Source: Paenibacillus herberti (GTDB lineage: Bacteria; Bacillota; Bacilli; Paenibacillales; Paenibacillaceae). Taken from it: a stretch of 51,739 nt of DNA. Both the position numbers and the translations under genes were made by a program. The stretch spans positions 152,357 through 204,095 of the forward strand of contig NZ_NMUQ01000003.1 of the NCBI RefSeq assembly GCF_002233675.1, read 5' to 3'. The notes under the pieces are model-generated. The model did no database searches and was not told where the DNA came from. It saw nothing but the letters and a program-made list of their open reading frames with translations. The first letter of the stretch is position 1, and each line of letters opens with the position of its first letter. Positions 25,657-35,029 of the stretch are shown here, piece after piece.

Positions 25657-26262
25657 TTACGGCGCTTGCCGAATACCGAGTGTAACGAGCGGGCCGAAAT
25701 TGACGGTGCTGGACATGATTTTGGCCATTTTCTCCGGCGGAATCGACATCCCGGTTTCAATCCAATGCAAGACAACGCCGAAGTTGGCCGAGGTCAAATA
25801 GGCAACCAAATAATCCATCGGAATGGACAGCTTGTCCGGCATGTTCAGCTGCAAGTTATGATACATGCGGGCCGTAAACAGCTCTCGCAGCCGAATGACA
25901 TAGGTAAGGTCGCCGCCTGGCCCCAGCATCAAACGAAGAAACTCCGCATGATTGGCAATTTCCTCAAATAATTTCACACTGACGGGATAAGGCTCCTCCA
26001 TGTCGGCGTAGCGCATCGCATCGGCAAGATTAAGCTTTTCGATGCGTTCGCTAAGATGCTCGCACACCTCGTCCTTTAATTGCTGCAGCATATCCGCGAC
26101 ATCCTTGTAATGCAAATAAAACGTGCCGCGGTTTACATTCGCGCGCTCCGCGATCTCTGTCACGGTAATTGTGTCCGCGCTTTTCTCTGCCAGCAGGGAC
26201 ATTAGCGCTTGGTACAAATGCTGTTTTGTCTTCGCTTTGCGGCGGTCCAGTTTCTCGGCCAT
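25657..26262 (-). CDS. TetR family transcriptional regulator
   Basis: The 201-aa product has an N-terminal TetR helix-turn-helix (KTKQHLYQALMSLLAEKSADTI, VTEIAERANVNRGTFYLHYKD) and a C-terminal ligand domain. The latter (about 60-190) resembles the TetR_C class common in Bacillales regulators next to YhgE/ABC-2-type membrane genes. AGGAGGGG precedes the ATG at 26262. It is divergent from the permease gene at 26448, and the intergenic palindrome overlaps its own promoter, which points to autorepression and control of the neighbour. Confidence 0.92.
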   Translation of the reverse strand: MAEKLDRRKAKTKQHLYQALMSLLAEKSADTITVTEIAERANVNRGTFYLHYKDVADMLQQLKDEVCEHLSERIEKLNLADAMRYADMEEPYPVSVKLFEEIANHAEFLRLMLGPGGDLTYVIRLRELFTARMYHNLQLNMPDKLSIPMDYLVAYLTSANFGVVLHWIETGMSIPPEKMAKIMSSTVNFGPLVTLGIRQAP

Positions 26263-26376
26263 TGCCCCTCCTGCCTTCCATCAATCATTTTTTGTGTTAT
26301 TAAACATTTGTAGCGGGCTTTGTTGATTACGAAACAATAGGGCCCCCCTTTGATGATTGAACTCTTCTCTAACGTC

Positions 26377-26417
26377 ATTATAATCAACAGTATGAACATT
26401 ATTCAACATGATGTTGA
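26377..26417. promoter_or_regulatory. tetR promoter (minus strand) with overlapping operator palindrome
   Basis: On the minus strand TTGAAT (26406-26401), an 18-bp spacer and TATAAT (26382-26377) drive tetR. The perfect 15-bp palindrome TCAACATGATGTTGA (26403-26417) covers the -35 and lies 30 bp upstream of the divergent permease gene. It is the natural candidate for the TetR operator serving both genes. Confidence 0.7.
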
Positions 26418-26447
26418 TTATAGGTAGAACAGAGGAGTGAGGATCGG

Positions 26448-27632
26448 ATGGGGCTGTTTAAGCAAAAAATGACGTTTGTCAGCGTATTGCTTGTGCTCGC
26501 TGTACTGGTCGTATTTGGTGCGGCGATGATGGGTTCTGTCGTAAGCATCAAGCCGAAGGATGTGCCGGTGGCACTCGTTATGTTGGACCAAGGAGCCGAC
26601 ATGCCCGGCGGGGCAAGGCTTGAGGCAGGCAAGCAGCTACAGGAACAGCTGACCGGGAACGCCAAGTTGCCGTTTAAATGGACGATCGTTAAGTCCGAGC
26701 AGGAGGCTCGCGCCGGCATCGATGATCGTACGTATTACGGCGCGCTTGTTCTGCCTGCGGATTTAAGCGCGGGAGCGGCTTCGCTAGCGGGACCGTCGCC
26801 AAAACCGGCAACCGTACGCATTTTGACAAGTGAAGGCGCAAACTCACAGGCAGCTGCTGCGGTTAAGCAAGGGCTCAATGGGGCGATGGCGCTGGCGTCA
26901 CAGGGCATGGCCCAGTCTATGCTGCAGCAGCTCAGCGCCAAGAGCGAGCAACTGCCAATCGGAACGGCGAAAGCATTGCTTGCGCCGATTGTAGTTCAGG
27001 AAGAAACGCTGCATGCGGTTGGCGTCAATAACGCGGGCGGCAACGCGCCGGGACTGCTGGTGCAAATTATGTGGATGGGCAGTCTCGTGACGGCGGCTTT
27101 ACTGTTTACTGCCGGGACGGCAGCGATGAAAAGCGGAACGGGACGACTGTCCGCCGTGCTTGGTCAACCGGTAATCGGCGCGGTCATCGTAGGCATCGCC
27201 GCCGCGTTCCTCGTCTGGATGGCTTCGGCGTGGTACGGCATGGAGTTATATGATGCTGCGGGGGCTTGGCTGTTCCTATGGCTGGCCGGCATGATGTTTT
27301 ATTTGATTCAATCCGCGTTGCTGAACTGGCTCGGCATGGCGGCGATGCCGATTTTGGTTTTGGTGATGTTCTTCTCCATGCCGGTGCTGAACATGGCTCC
27401 CGAATTTTTGACGGAAGCTTCGCGAGACTGGATCTATTCCTGGACGCCGCTGCGCTTTGCAGCTGTTGGACTGCGCGAGGAGATGTACTTCGGCGGGCTG
27501 GACGCCGCGACTGCCAACATCGCCGTCATCGGGAGTGTCGGAGGAGCATTCCTCGTGCTGCTTGTTTTGGCGGGTTTACGCCGCGGCAAAGGGTCCTCTT
27601 CCAATCTTGAAGCTGCCACTGAAACGGCATAA
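26448..27632 (+). CDS. ABC-2/YhgE-like membrane permease
   Basis: The 394-aa product has one N-terminal helix (FVSVLLVLAVLVVFGAAMMG), a large extracellular region (residues 35-210) and about five C-terminal helices (LLVQIMWMGSLVTAALLFTAG, VIGAVIVGIAAAFLVWMA, AWLFLWLAGMMFYLIQSAL, MPILVLVMFFSMPVL, VIGSVGGAFLVLLVLAG). This is the YhgE/Pip or DUF3533-like ABC-2 fold. No ATPase gene is adjacent. It is probably an export-type membrane protein under control of the divergent TetR, perhaps a stress or drug efflux component; the substrate is unknown. GAGGAG precedes the ATG. Confidence 0.8.
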   Translation: MGLFKQKMTFVSVLLVLAVLVVFGAAMMGSVVSIKPKDVPVALVMLDQGADMPGGARLEAGKQLQEQLTGNAKLPFKWTIVKSEQEARAGIDDRTYYGALVLPADLSAGAASLAGPSPKPATVRILTSEGANSQAAAAVKQGLNGAMALASQGMAQSMLQQLSAKSEQLPIGTAKALLAPIVVQEETLHAVGVNNAGGNAPGLLVQIMWMGSLVTAALLFTAGTAAMKSGTGRLSAVLGQPVIGAVIVGIAAAFLVWMASAWYGMELYDAAGAWLFLWLAGMMFYLIQSALLNWLGMAAMPILVLVMFFSMPVLNMAPEFLTEASRDWIYSWTPLRFAAVGLREEMYFGGLDAATANIAVIGSVGGAFLVLLVLAGLRRGKGSSSNLEAATETA

Positions 27633-27770
27633 CTGGCCGCAAGCATTCCTTCGTGAAGCGGGGAACCGTCCGTGCACAATGAAATAAATACGGGGGGATT
27701 TCCGGAAGAAGAGCTGAGTCATAGGGCGGACCTTTGACAGAGCTGCCACCTTCATCGGGTATATATCTTC

Positions 27771-27803
27771 AACCAGTCCATTCCTGCGAATGGACTGGTT
27801 TTT
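27771..27803 (+). terminator. Rho-independent terminator
   Basis: A perfect 13-bp stem AACCAGTCCATTC/GAATGGACTGGTT with loop CTGC is followed by TTT. It lies 140 bp after the permease gene; the stretch between shows no gene. Confidence 0.85.
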
Positions 27804-27984
27804 CTTGTATAATGATAGATTTATATCGCTAGTAAGACTATATTCATAGTCCATAATCACTATTTCGAATTTGTTCATCGTAGTCGATAGATTAAACGAA
27901 TTACTTTATTGATATTAACCGGAAGGGAGTGGTAATTCCTCGTTTTAACAACAAATTTATGGAGAAGAAAGGAAGTTAAGCATT
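27804..27984. other. AT-rich upstream region of the beta-helix gene
   Basis: No gene is seen. It contains a TATAAT (27808-27813) without a good -35, the inverted repeat GACTAT-ATTC-ATAGTC (27836-27851) and the AAAGGAAG ribosome binding site before 27985. A promoter for the secreted beta-helix gene probably lies here, but I cannot place it with confidence. Confidence 0.4.
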
Positions 27985-30900
27985 GTGAAACAGACAGAAA
28001 AAAGGATAGGAAAAGAGTCTCGTTTACGTAAATTTTTCGCCGTCCTGCTTGCGGCAAGCCTAATTATCGCCGCTGTGGTCATCCCACCAGCTCATGTTCC
28101 AGAAGCTCACGCCGAAGGAGCTGACCTGTCAGCCTTTCAAGCCTCGACCGGCTTCTCAAGCAAGCAAGGCCAGAACAATTGGAGATACCAGTACCGGATA
28201 TTTGAGGCGACTGAATTCCAGGATCTCCCGGTGTACTCCGGAGGAAACTGGTGGCGGAAAAATCAGAGCTGGGACTGGGGCACCGTGTCGGCGAGCGGCA
28301 TAACCCCGGGTTCAAGCGCCGATACATCACGCACGTTCAGCGCCCCGGAATCCGGGAAGGTAACGATTTCAGCCGGACTCATTACGTTTAATCCGAAATC
28401 ATACGGCAGCGCCAGGCTGAAGCTGATGAAGAACGATACGCAGTTATGGCCACAGACGAGCGAATGGCAATCAATTAGCGCAAGCGGGCCGGTTGCTTTT
28501 CCTGAAATGGAACTAACGCTTGGCAGGGGAGACCGCCTGTATTTTATAGCCAACAGCGGAGCGGATCGCAGCAACGGGCAGGATGATATCGTCTGGAATC
28601 CCGTTGTGACGTATACGAATGTTGTGAATGAGACTGCTGTCAGCAGCGTTTATATGGACAAAAGCGAGCTGCGGCCCGGCATCGGCGAAACAGTAACGCT
28701 GCAAACGTACGTCGCTCCATCCAACGCAGCCAACAAAAAGCTGCATTGGAGCACCAGCAATCCGCAGGTCGCGACTGTGAGCAACGGGCGTGTTACCGCG
28801 ACAGGTCCGGGCACGGCTGTAATTACCGTCACAACCGCAGATCGCGGCTTGACCGATCAGGCAAATGTAACCGTAGACGGAGCCGGGGCGATTACGCGGG
28901 AGGAGCTGACCTTTTTGCTGGAGCAGGCTCTGAAGCTGCCCTTCGACATAAACGAGGACATGCTTGGCGGCACGCCGCCAATTCCGCCCGGATTCCCCTC
29001 GCAATCAGCGAGCTTAAGCGGGCCAGCCGGCGTCAGTGATAATGACAGCCTTTCGGAGCCGGTAACAAGAGAGGCTGCGGCGTCGATGTTTATCCGGGGC
29101 TACAATCTGGCGATGGAGCAAGATGCGGTCCGGGGAAATATAAGCGGGGTGACCGATCGGAACGAGATCAGCGGCTGGGCACTTCCCTACGTGGAAGCGG
29201 ACAGCAGACTGGGCATCGTGGAGCCGGATTCGCCCTACCCGGCGGAGTTTGAACCGCAGGCTCCCGTGACGAGACTGGAAGCACTCGACATGGTCAAAAG
29301 GCTGCTCGCCTCGATGGATATTAAAGGCATGATTGCCTCCGCCATCAACGGTAAAAAGGGCAGGCTGGTCATTCCGCCCAATACGTACCGGCTCGGAACC
29401 CAATCGGGCAACACCATTTTAAATATTGCCAATGCCAACAATTTGGAAATCGTTGCCGACGGCGTGACCGTTATCGCCACGAAGCTGACCCGAGCGCTGT
29501 CCGTTTCCAACAGCTCTAACGTGACGATTAGCGGCATGACGATTAACTACGATCCGCTGCCGTTTACCCAGGGCCGTATCAAGGCGGTTGCGTCCGACCT
29601 GTCCTATCTGGATATCACGCTGGACGCGGGTTATCCCCGCCAGCTGTTCTCGCGACTGACGATTTACGATCCTGTAACCCGTTTCCAAAAACGCGGCATC
29701 AATCATCTGTGGGGGACAAAAGCGTCCTGGAACGGGGACGGTACGATGCGCATTACGCTAAAGGGAGTAGGCAGCAACGCCGCTGTAGGCGACCCCGTCA
29801 CGATGGCTGGAGGCCCCGAGGAAGGAGGCATCCCGCATGCTATCACGGCTGACGGCAGCAAAGGAATTGTGTTCAAAAACATTACGCTGCACACGGCGCC
29901 AGGCTTCGGTTTCCTGGAAGCGGGAGGGGAAGGCGGCACGGTGCTAAACGGCTTTAAGCTCATTCCTGGCCCGGCTCCAAAAGGCGCAACCGAAAAACCG
30001 CTGCTCACCGCTGTTTGGGACGGCATCCAGTTCAAAACCGCGCGTAAAGGCCCGATCGTCGAAAACTCCATCATTCAAAGCGCAGGCGACGATTCGTTTA
30101 GTATTCAATCCGGAGATTACGGGGTTGTGAAAGTACAAGGCGACGAAATCGTTATCGTGCTGCGTGATGGAAGCCAGGCACCGCGCGTCGGCGAGCGGCT
30201 GAAGCAGTTTAATTCCTCGCCGGAAGCGATTATCGTCTCCCAGCAGAAAGTGCCGAAGGCATCGGCGGGAATCGACGCCGCGATCCTGCAAAAGATTAGT
30301 GCAGCCGGGGAATGGACATCTTGGCGATACACCGAAGAAACCTATTATAAAATTAAGCTGGACCGCCCGGCTCCGTTCAAGCAGGAAAGCTTTATTTTCA
30401 GTCCGGACCGGATGAGCAACGGCTTTATTTTCCGCAACAATAAGATCTACAGTCCGGGGCGCGGCATGCTGCTCAAAGCGGGCGATGGCCTGATCGAGAA
30501 TAACGAGTTCCGCGGCGGCGACAAGGCGATTGTCGTCTCGCCGGAGGGTGTTACCGATACGCATGCCGGAGCAGGCAGTAATTTGGTCATCCGGGGCAAC
30601 CGAATCATTGGTACCGGATATCATCATTACATGCCCTGGTCCGATCAGGCTGGCGCCATCAGCTTCTCCAGCGGCAATATCAAAAGCGTCAAAGCATTCA
30701 GCAACATCCGAATTGAGAACAATACATTTGACTCGGTCAACGGGCTTAACCTTAACCTGAGCAGCGTAAGCGGCGCCGTTGTCACCGGCAACAAGTTCCT
30801 CAACACACATCTGACGGCTCCAAACAATAACGGAGCGGAAAAAGCTATCGATGCCAAATCCGTTATTTGGGTGAAAAATACGACGAATGTGACGTTTTCG

Positions 30901-31014
30901 GGCAACGAGATCGACCGCATGGGGCCGTTTTCCAAGGTGGCGATCAATGTGCAGCAGCCATCCTCGGGCATTAAAGGAGCGGATACCGGCGTTCGTGTTC
31001 TGAATCCGAAATAA
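27985..31014 (+). CDS. Secreted SLH-like/Big2/beta-helix protein (polysaccharide-acting candidate)
   Basis: This 1009-aa exported protein has a GTG start after AAAGGAAG and a signal peptide ending near AHA. Residues 45-212 form a carbohydrate-binding-like beta domain (NWRYQYRIFEATEFQDLPVY). Residues 214-300 are a Big_2 Ig-like domain (VYMDKSELRPGIGETVTL, LHWSTSNPQVATVSNGRVTA). Residues 302-442 resemble S-layer homology modules (ITREELTFLLEQAL, ISGWALPYVEADSRLGIV, PVTRLEALDMVKRLL). Residues 448-1009 are a right-handed parallel beta-helix of pectin-lyase type (NVTISGMTINYDPLPFTQG, GDDSFSIQSGDYGVVKVQ). It is probably cell-wall attached through the SLH-like part and may cleave or bind a polysaccharide. 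A close paralogue follows. Confidence 0.82.
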   Translation: MKQTEKRIGKESRLRKFFAVLLAASLIIAAVVIPPAHVPEAHAEGADLSAFQASTGFSSKQGQNNWRYQYRIFEATEFQDLPVYSGGNWWRKNQSWDWGTVSASGITPGSSADTSRTFSAPESGKVTISAGLITFNPKSYGSARLKLMKNDTQLWPQTSEWQSISASGPVAFPEMELTLGRGDRLYFIANSGADRSNGQDDIVWNPVVTYTNVVNETAVSSVYMDKSELRPGIGETVTLQTYVAPSNAANKKLHWSTSNPQVATVSNGRVTATGPGTAVITVTTADRGLTDQANVTVDGAGAITREELTFLLEQALKLPFDINEDMLGGTPPIPPGFPSQSASLSGPAGVSDNDSLSEPVTREAAASMFIRGYNLAMEQDAVRGNISGVTDRNEISGWALPYVEADSRLGIVEPDSPYPAEFEPQAPVTRLEALDMVKRLLASMDIKGMIASAINGKKGRLVIPPNTYRLGTQSGNTILNIANANNLEIVADGVTVIATKLTRALSVSNSSNVTISGMTINYDPLPFTQGRIKAVASDLSYLDITLDAGYPRQLFSRLTIYDPVTRFQKRGINHLWGTKASWNGDGTMRITLKGVGSNAAVGDPVTMAGGPEEGGIPHAITADGSKGIVFKNITLHTAPGFGFLEAGGEGGTVLNGFKLIPGPAPKGATEKPLLTAVWDGIQFKTARKGPIVENSIIQSAGDDSFSIQSGDYGVVKVQGDEIVIVLRDGSQAPRVGERLKQFNSSPEAIIVSQQKVPKASAGIDAAILQKISAAGEWTSWRYTEETYYKIKLDRPAPFKQESFIFSPDRMSNGFIFRNNKIYSPGRGMLLKAGDGLIENNEFRGGDKAIVVSPEGVTDTHAGAGSNLVIRGNRIIGTGYHHYMPWSDQAGAISFSSGNIKSVKAFSNIRIENNTFDSVNGLNLNLSSVSGAVVTGNKFLNTHLTAPNNNGAEKAIDAKSVIWVKNTTNVTFSGNEIDRMGPFSKVAINVQQPSSGIKGADTGVRVLNPK

Positions 31015-31026
31015 GCAAGGTTTTAG

Positions 31027-31050
31027 CGGCCCTAAGGGGCCGTTATTTTT
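31027..31050 (+). terminator. Rho-independent terminator
   Basis: CGGCCC/GGGCCG with loop TAAG is followed by TTATTTTT. It separates the two beta-helix genes. Confidence 0.85.
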
Positions 31051-31171
31051 ATATCGAAATTATGATACAAATAAATAATTTAAGGGTAAAGGGTACCAAG
31101 GAGGTGTATGCGCTTACCAAAATAATGAATCAGGCTGTATGAAATCCAAATCGAGGAAGGAGTTTGGATTA

Positions 31172-33022
31172 ATGAACATGAGCCTTAAAGGCACGCTTGG
31201 CAAATTCGGCGTCGTTTTGCTGGCGGTCGGGATGTTTATGGGAGGTGCCAGCGGGTTCTCGGGTTTAAATGCGTCTGCAAATGAAAGCGCTTCAAATTTG
31301 GCGGAAATTGATATCCAGGACATGATTACAACGGCGATTGCGCAAAATCAGGCCCAGCTGACGATTCCGCCCGGCACTTACCGAATTGGGCCGAAGTCGG
31401 GGCAAAACACGATTTTGAATATCGAAAATGCTAATAATTTAGAAATAATCGCTAACGGCGTAACAGTCGTCGGGACGACGCTGACGCGGGCGCTTTCCAT
31501 ATGGAACAGTGCCAACGTAATTATTAGAGGCATGACAATTAACTATGACCCGCTGCCTTTTACCCAGGGCAAAGTTACGGCTGTGGCGGCTGACAAATCC
31601 TATGTTGATATTGCAATCAGCGCTGGTTATCCTCATGAGCTATATACGAGGCTGACGGTGTACGACCCGGCTACCGGCTTTCAGAAGCGAGGCATCAATC
31701 ATCTATGGGGCACAACAGCGGCTTGGAACGCGAACGGTTCGTTGCGCATTTCGTTGGCGGGCGTCGGAAACAATGCCGCCGTAAACGACCCTGTAACTGT
31801 TGCGGGCGGACCGGGCGCGGGCGGTATTCCGCATGCAATCGCGGTGGAGCGAAGCAGTGGGGTGGAATTCCGCAATGTGACGGTTCATACCGCCCCCGGC
31901 TTCGCTTTCATCGAAGCGAACAGTGACGGTGGAACGGTGCTGGACGGTTTTAAGCTTATTCCCGGGCCGGTTCCGCCTGGAGCTGCCGAGACCCCGCTGC
32001 TTACTTCCGTATGGGACGGCATTCAATTCAAGACGTCCGGCCTTGGCCCCACCGTCGAAAATTCAATTATTAAAAACGCAGGCGACGATTCCTTTAGCAT
32101 TCAGTCCGGCGATTATGGCGTTGTGAAGGTGCAGGGAGATGAAATTACCGTTGTGCTCCGCGATGAATCGCAAATCCCCCGCCCCGGTGATCGCTTGAAA
32201 CGGTTCAACAATTCGCCGGAAGCCGTCGTTGTATCGCAGGAGAAGGTGCCAAAAGCTTCGGCTGGCATCGACCCCGCCATTTTGCAAAAGATCGACACGG
32301 CGGCTCAGTATACGCTATGGCGCTTCTCGGGCGACAATTATTATAAAATCAAGCTGGACCGGACTTCGCCGTTTCAGGCGGAGGATCTTATTTTCAGTCC
32401 CGACCGAATGAGCAACGGCTTCACGTTCCGCAATAACGAGGTGTACAGCCCAGGGCGCGGCATGCTGCTCAAAGCCGGCGGCGGCCTCATTGAAAACAAT
32501 ATTTTCCGTGGAGGGGACAAAGCGATTGTTGTATCGCCGGAGGGAGTGAGCGACTCTCATGCCGGGGCGGGTCAAAATCTGACCATTCGCGGCAATCAGT
32601 TTATCGGCACGGGATATCATCATTATATGCCATGGTCCGATCAGGCCGGCGCTGTCAGCTTTACTAGTGAAAATGTTACAAACATGAAGGCGTTTGACAC
32701 GGTTGTCATCGAGGACAACATATTCGATTCCATCAACGGACTGAACTTGAACCTGACCAACGTGAACAACGCGACGGTGAGCGGGAATCAGTTCCTCAAT
32801 CCACATCAGACGACTCCGAACAATAATGGCGCGGATAAGGGCATTGATGCTACATCGGTTATTTGGGTGAAAAATGCTACGGGCGTGACGTTTACGGGCA
32901 ATGAAATCAATCAGTTGGGACCGTTCTCTTCGCTTACGGTCAACGTTCAGCAGCCTTCCGCTGGAATCGTCGGCGCTGACACAGGTGTTATTGTCGTCAA
33001 TCCGATCACTGACACGGAATGA
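31172..33022 (+). CDS. Secreted right-handed beta-helix protein, paralogue of the preceding gene
   Basis: About 616 aa. The ATG at 31172 has AAGGAG 9 nt upstream; an in-frame ATG at 31139 lacks a ribosome binding site. A signal peptide (likely cleaved after NASA) leads directly into a beta-helix that aligns along its whole length with residues 448-1009 of the neighbour (both have TINYDPLPFTQG, KRGINHLWGT, GDDSFSIQSGDYGVVKVQ, GTGYHHYMPWSDQAGA). The binding, Ig-like and SLH-like modules are absent, so this copy is probably released rather than anchored. No catalytic residues can be named. Confidence 0.82.
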   Translation: MNMSLKGTLGKFGVVLLAVGMFMGGASGFSGLNASANESASNLAEIDIQDMITTAIAQNQAQLTIPPGTYRIGPKSGQNTILNIENANNLEIIANGVTVVGTTLTRALSIWNSANVIIRGMTINYDPLPFTQGKVTAVAADKSYVDIAISAGYPHELYTRLTVYDPATGFQKRGINHLWGTTAAWNANGSLRISLAGVGNNAAVNDPVTVAGGPGAGGIPHAIAVERSSGVEFRNVTVHTAPGFAFIEANSDGGTVLDGFKLIPGPVPPGAAETPLLTSVWDGIQFKTSGLGPTVENSIIKNAGDDSFSIQSGDYGVVKVQGDEITVVLRDESQIPRPGDRLKRFNNSPEAVVVSQEKVPKASAGIDPAILQKIDTAAQYTLWRFSGDNYYKIKLDRTSPFQAEDLIFSPDRMSNGFTFRNNEVYSPGRGMLLKAGGGLIENNIFRGGDKAIVVSPEGVSDSHAGAGQNLTIRGNQFIGTGYHHYMPWSDQAGAVSFTSENVTNMKAFDTVVIEDNIFDSINGLNLNLTNVNNATVSGNQFLNPHQTTPNNNGADKGIDATSVIWVKNATGVTFTGNEINQLGPFSSLTVNVQQPSAGIVGADTGVIVVNPITDTE

Positions 33023-33083
33023 AAGGTGGATGGTATACTTGGATTAGAAGAAAAGATTTCCATCCAAGGAGGCTCACCTACCG

Positions 33084-34709
33084 ATGTCCATGTCTTTTGA
33101 TGCGCTCTATCATCCTTATCCATCCTATCGAATGCCGTCTTATGCCCGGAGCGGCATGGTGGCCACCTCTCAGCCGCTAGCCGCACAGGCTGGGCTGGAC
33201 ATTTTGCGCCGTGGCGGCAACGCCATCGATGCCGCTGTGGCAACCGCCGCTGCGCTCACTGTCGTGGAGCCTTGCTCCAATGGCATTGGGGGCGACGCTT
33301 TTGCCCTTGTCTGGACCGGAGGCCAACTGTACGGACTGAGCAGCAATGGCCCTGCTCCGAGCAGTGTTTCCGTTCAAGCGTTGCAGGAGCGGGGACATGA
33401 AAGCATGCCGCGCCTCGGGGCCATTCCTGTCACCGTACCGGGCGCGCCTGCGGCATGGGCGGAGCTAAGCTCGCGCTTCGGGAAGTTGGAGCTGGATGAG
33501 CTGCTTGAACCAGCGGCGAATTATGCCGAGCGGGGTTACCCGGTATCACCGACTGCGGCGCTTAATTGGGAACGGGCATACAATCACTATACGTCTCAGC
33601 TCAGATCGACCGAGATCGAGGCATGGGTGACAACATTCGCCCCTTCGGGCCGCGCACCGCGTGCGGGAGAGCTGTGGTCGTCGCCGGATCATGCCCGGAC
33701 GTTGCGCTCGATCGGACGGAGCGGCGGCAAGAGCTTTTACCAGGGCGAGCTGGCAGAGCGTATTGCGACTTGCATGAGAGAGCTTGGTGGATACTTGAGC
33801 GCGGCGGATATGGCTATGTTCGAACCGGAATGGGTTGAGCCGATTCATACACGCTATCGGGATTACGAGGTATGGGAAATTCCACCGAGCGGACAGGGGC
33901 TGGTCGCGCTGCAGGCGCTGACCATTCTGGACGGCTTTGAATTTCGACGGGATGAGCTGCTGAACGCCGAGACGGCGCATCGTCAGATCGAAGCAATGAA
34001 GCTCGCCTTTTCCGACGGCTTGCGTTATATTACAGACCCACGGCGTATGAACGTGTCCGTCGAGGAGCTGCTCTCCGCAGCCTATACGGAACAGCGGCGC
34101 GCGCTGATTGGGGAGAAGGCACGTTTGCCCGAGCCAGGCCAGCCTGGAGGTAGCGGTACGGTGTACTTGGCGACGGCCGATGGAGAAGGCAATATGGTAT
34201 CGTTTATCCAGAGCAATTACATGGGCTTCGGCTCCGGAATCGTCGTACCGGGCACGGGTATTGCACTGCAGAATCGGGGAGCGGACTTCTCCTTGGATCC
34301 GCAACATGCCAACGTACTGGAACCGGGCAAAAAAACGTACCACACCATCATTCCCGGCTTCCTCACGCGGGGCGGCGGCCAGCCGGTAGGTCCATTCGGG
34401 GTAATGGGCGGTTATATGCAGCCGCAGGGCCATGTGCAGGCAGTTATGAATTTGGTCGACTTCGCTCTCCATCCCCAAGCGGCGCTGGATGCTCCCCGCT
34501 GGCAGTGGCATCGCGATCTGTCGGTATCGGTTGAGCCTCATTTCCCATTGGCGACCGCGCAGGCGTTGGAGCGGATGGGCCATCGGATTACGCGGGAGAA
34601 CAGCTCCGGCTCATTCGGCCGGGGGCAGATCATTTTACGTGATCCGGCGACGGGCGTGCTTTGCGGCGGAACGGATTTCCGAACGGACGGCATTGTTGCG
34701 GGCTGGTAA
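33084..34709 (+). CDS. Gamma-glutamyltransferase family protein (YwrD-like)
   Basis: The 541-aa Ntn-hydrolase has N-terminal motifs MVATSQPLAAQAGLDILRRG and GGNAIDAAVATAAALTVVEP, NGIGGDAF, and the region expected to self-cleave, GGSGTVYLATADGEGNMVSF, with Thr359 as likely nucleophile. FGSGIVVPGTGIALQNRG and the GVMGGYMQPQGHVQ motif follow. There is no signal peptide, so it is probably cytosolic, like the YwrD branch rather than secreted Ggt. It would hydrolyse or transfer gamma-glutamyl groups; the substrate is unproven. AAGGAGG lies 11 nt before the ATG. A second in-frame ATG follows at 33090. Confidence 0.92.
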   Translation: MSMSFDALYHPYPSYRMPSYARSGMVATSQPLAAQAGLDILRRGGNAIDAAVATAAALTVVEPCSNGIGGDAFALVWTGGQLYGLSSNGPAPSSVSVQALQERGHESMPRLGAIPVTVPGAPAAWAELSSRFGKLELDELLEPAANYAERGYPVSPTAALNWERAYNHYTSQLRSTEIEAWVTTFAPSGRAPRAGELWSSPDHARTLRSIGRSGGKSFYQGELAERIATCMRELGGYLSAADMAMFEPEWVEPIHTRYRDYEVWEIPPSGQGLVALQALTILDGFEFRRDELLNAETAHRQIEAMKLAFSDGLRYITDPRRMNVSVEELLSAAYTEQRRALIGEKARLPEPGQPGGSGTVYLATADGEGNMVSFIQSNYMGFGSGIVVPGTGIALQNRGADFSLDPQHANVLEPGKKTYHTIIPGFLTRGGGQPVGPFGVMGGYMQPQGHVQAVMNLVDFALHPQAALDAPRWQWHRDLSVSVEPHFPLATAQALERMGHRITRENSSGSFGRGQIILRDPATGVLCGGTDFRTDGIVAGW

Positions 34710-34720
34710 ATAATTGAATT

Positions 34721-34758
34721 AAAAAAACCGGAGCTGGTTTCCCAGCTCCGGTTTTTTT
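34721..34758. terminator. Bidirectional rho-independent terminator
   Basis: A perfect 17-bp stem (seven A, then CCGGAGCTGG, paired to CCAGCTCCGG and seven T) has a 4-nt loop. It serves the gene ending at 34709 and the convergent small gene ending at 34790. Confidence 0.92.
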
Positions 34759-34789
34759 GAATGGTGTAGAATGTCAGGACAGAGCGGCT

Positions 34790-35029
34790 TCAGGCGAATC
34801 CGAGCTGCTGCTGTGGCGTTGCTTCGCTTGGCGGAAGCGGATTCCACGCTCCGTCGAGCGTGCGTGTCGTAACAAGACGCAAGACGAATTGGCCAAGCTC
34901 ATCGAAGCTCAGTTCTTTTAGGCTCAAGATGAATTCATCCGTGAGCACACTGTCACCGAGCACCTCTTTGACGACCTCGATAACGGTATGCAATCTTGCT
35001 GTATGTTCAAGCTCATTAATGTTTCTCAT
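34790..35029 (-). CDS. Small hypothetical protein (79 aa)
   Basis: The family is not recognised. The frame is open further upstream, but the ATG at 35029 is the only start with a nearby ribosome binding site (GGGAGG, 10 nt). The product is acidic and largely helical (NELEHTARLHTVIEVVKEVLG, ELSFDELGQFVLRLVTTR) with a short Pro/Gln tail, and is probably cytosolic. It is divergent from the ArsR-family gene and ends at a shared terminator. Confidence 0.6.
   Translation of the reverse strand: MRNINELEHTARLHTVIEVVKEVLGDSVLTDEFILSLKELSFDELGQFVLRLVTTRTLDGAWNPLPPSEATPQQQLGFA

Noticed and set aside
30645-30971. Minus-strand open frames inside the two beta-helix genes (also 29944-30810 and 32315-32806)
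   Set aside because: They lie antisense to well-supported genes, have no ribosome binding sites, and their similarity to each other follows from the paralogy of the sense genes.
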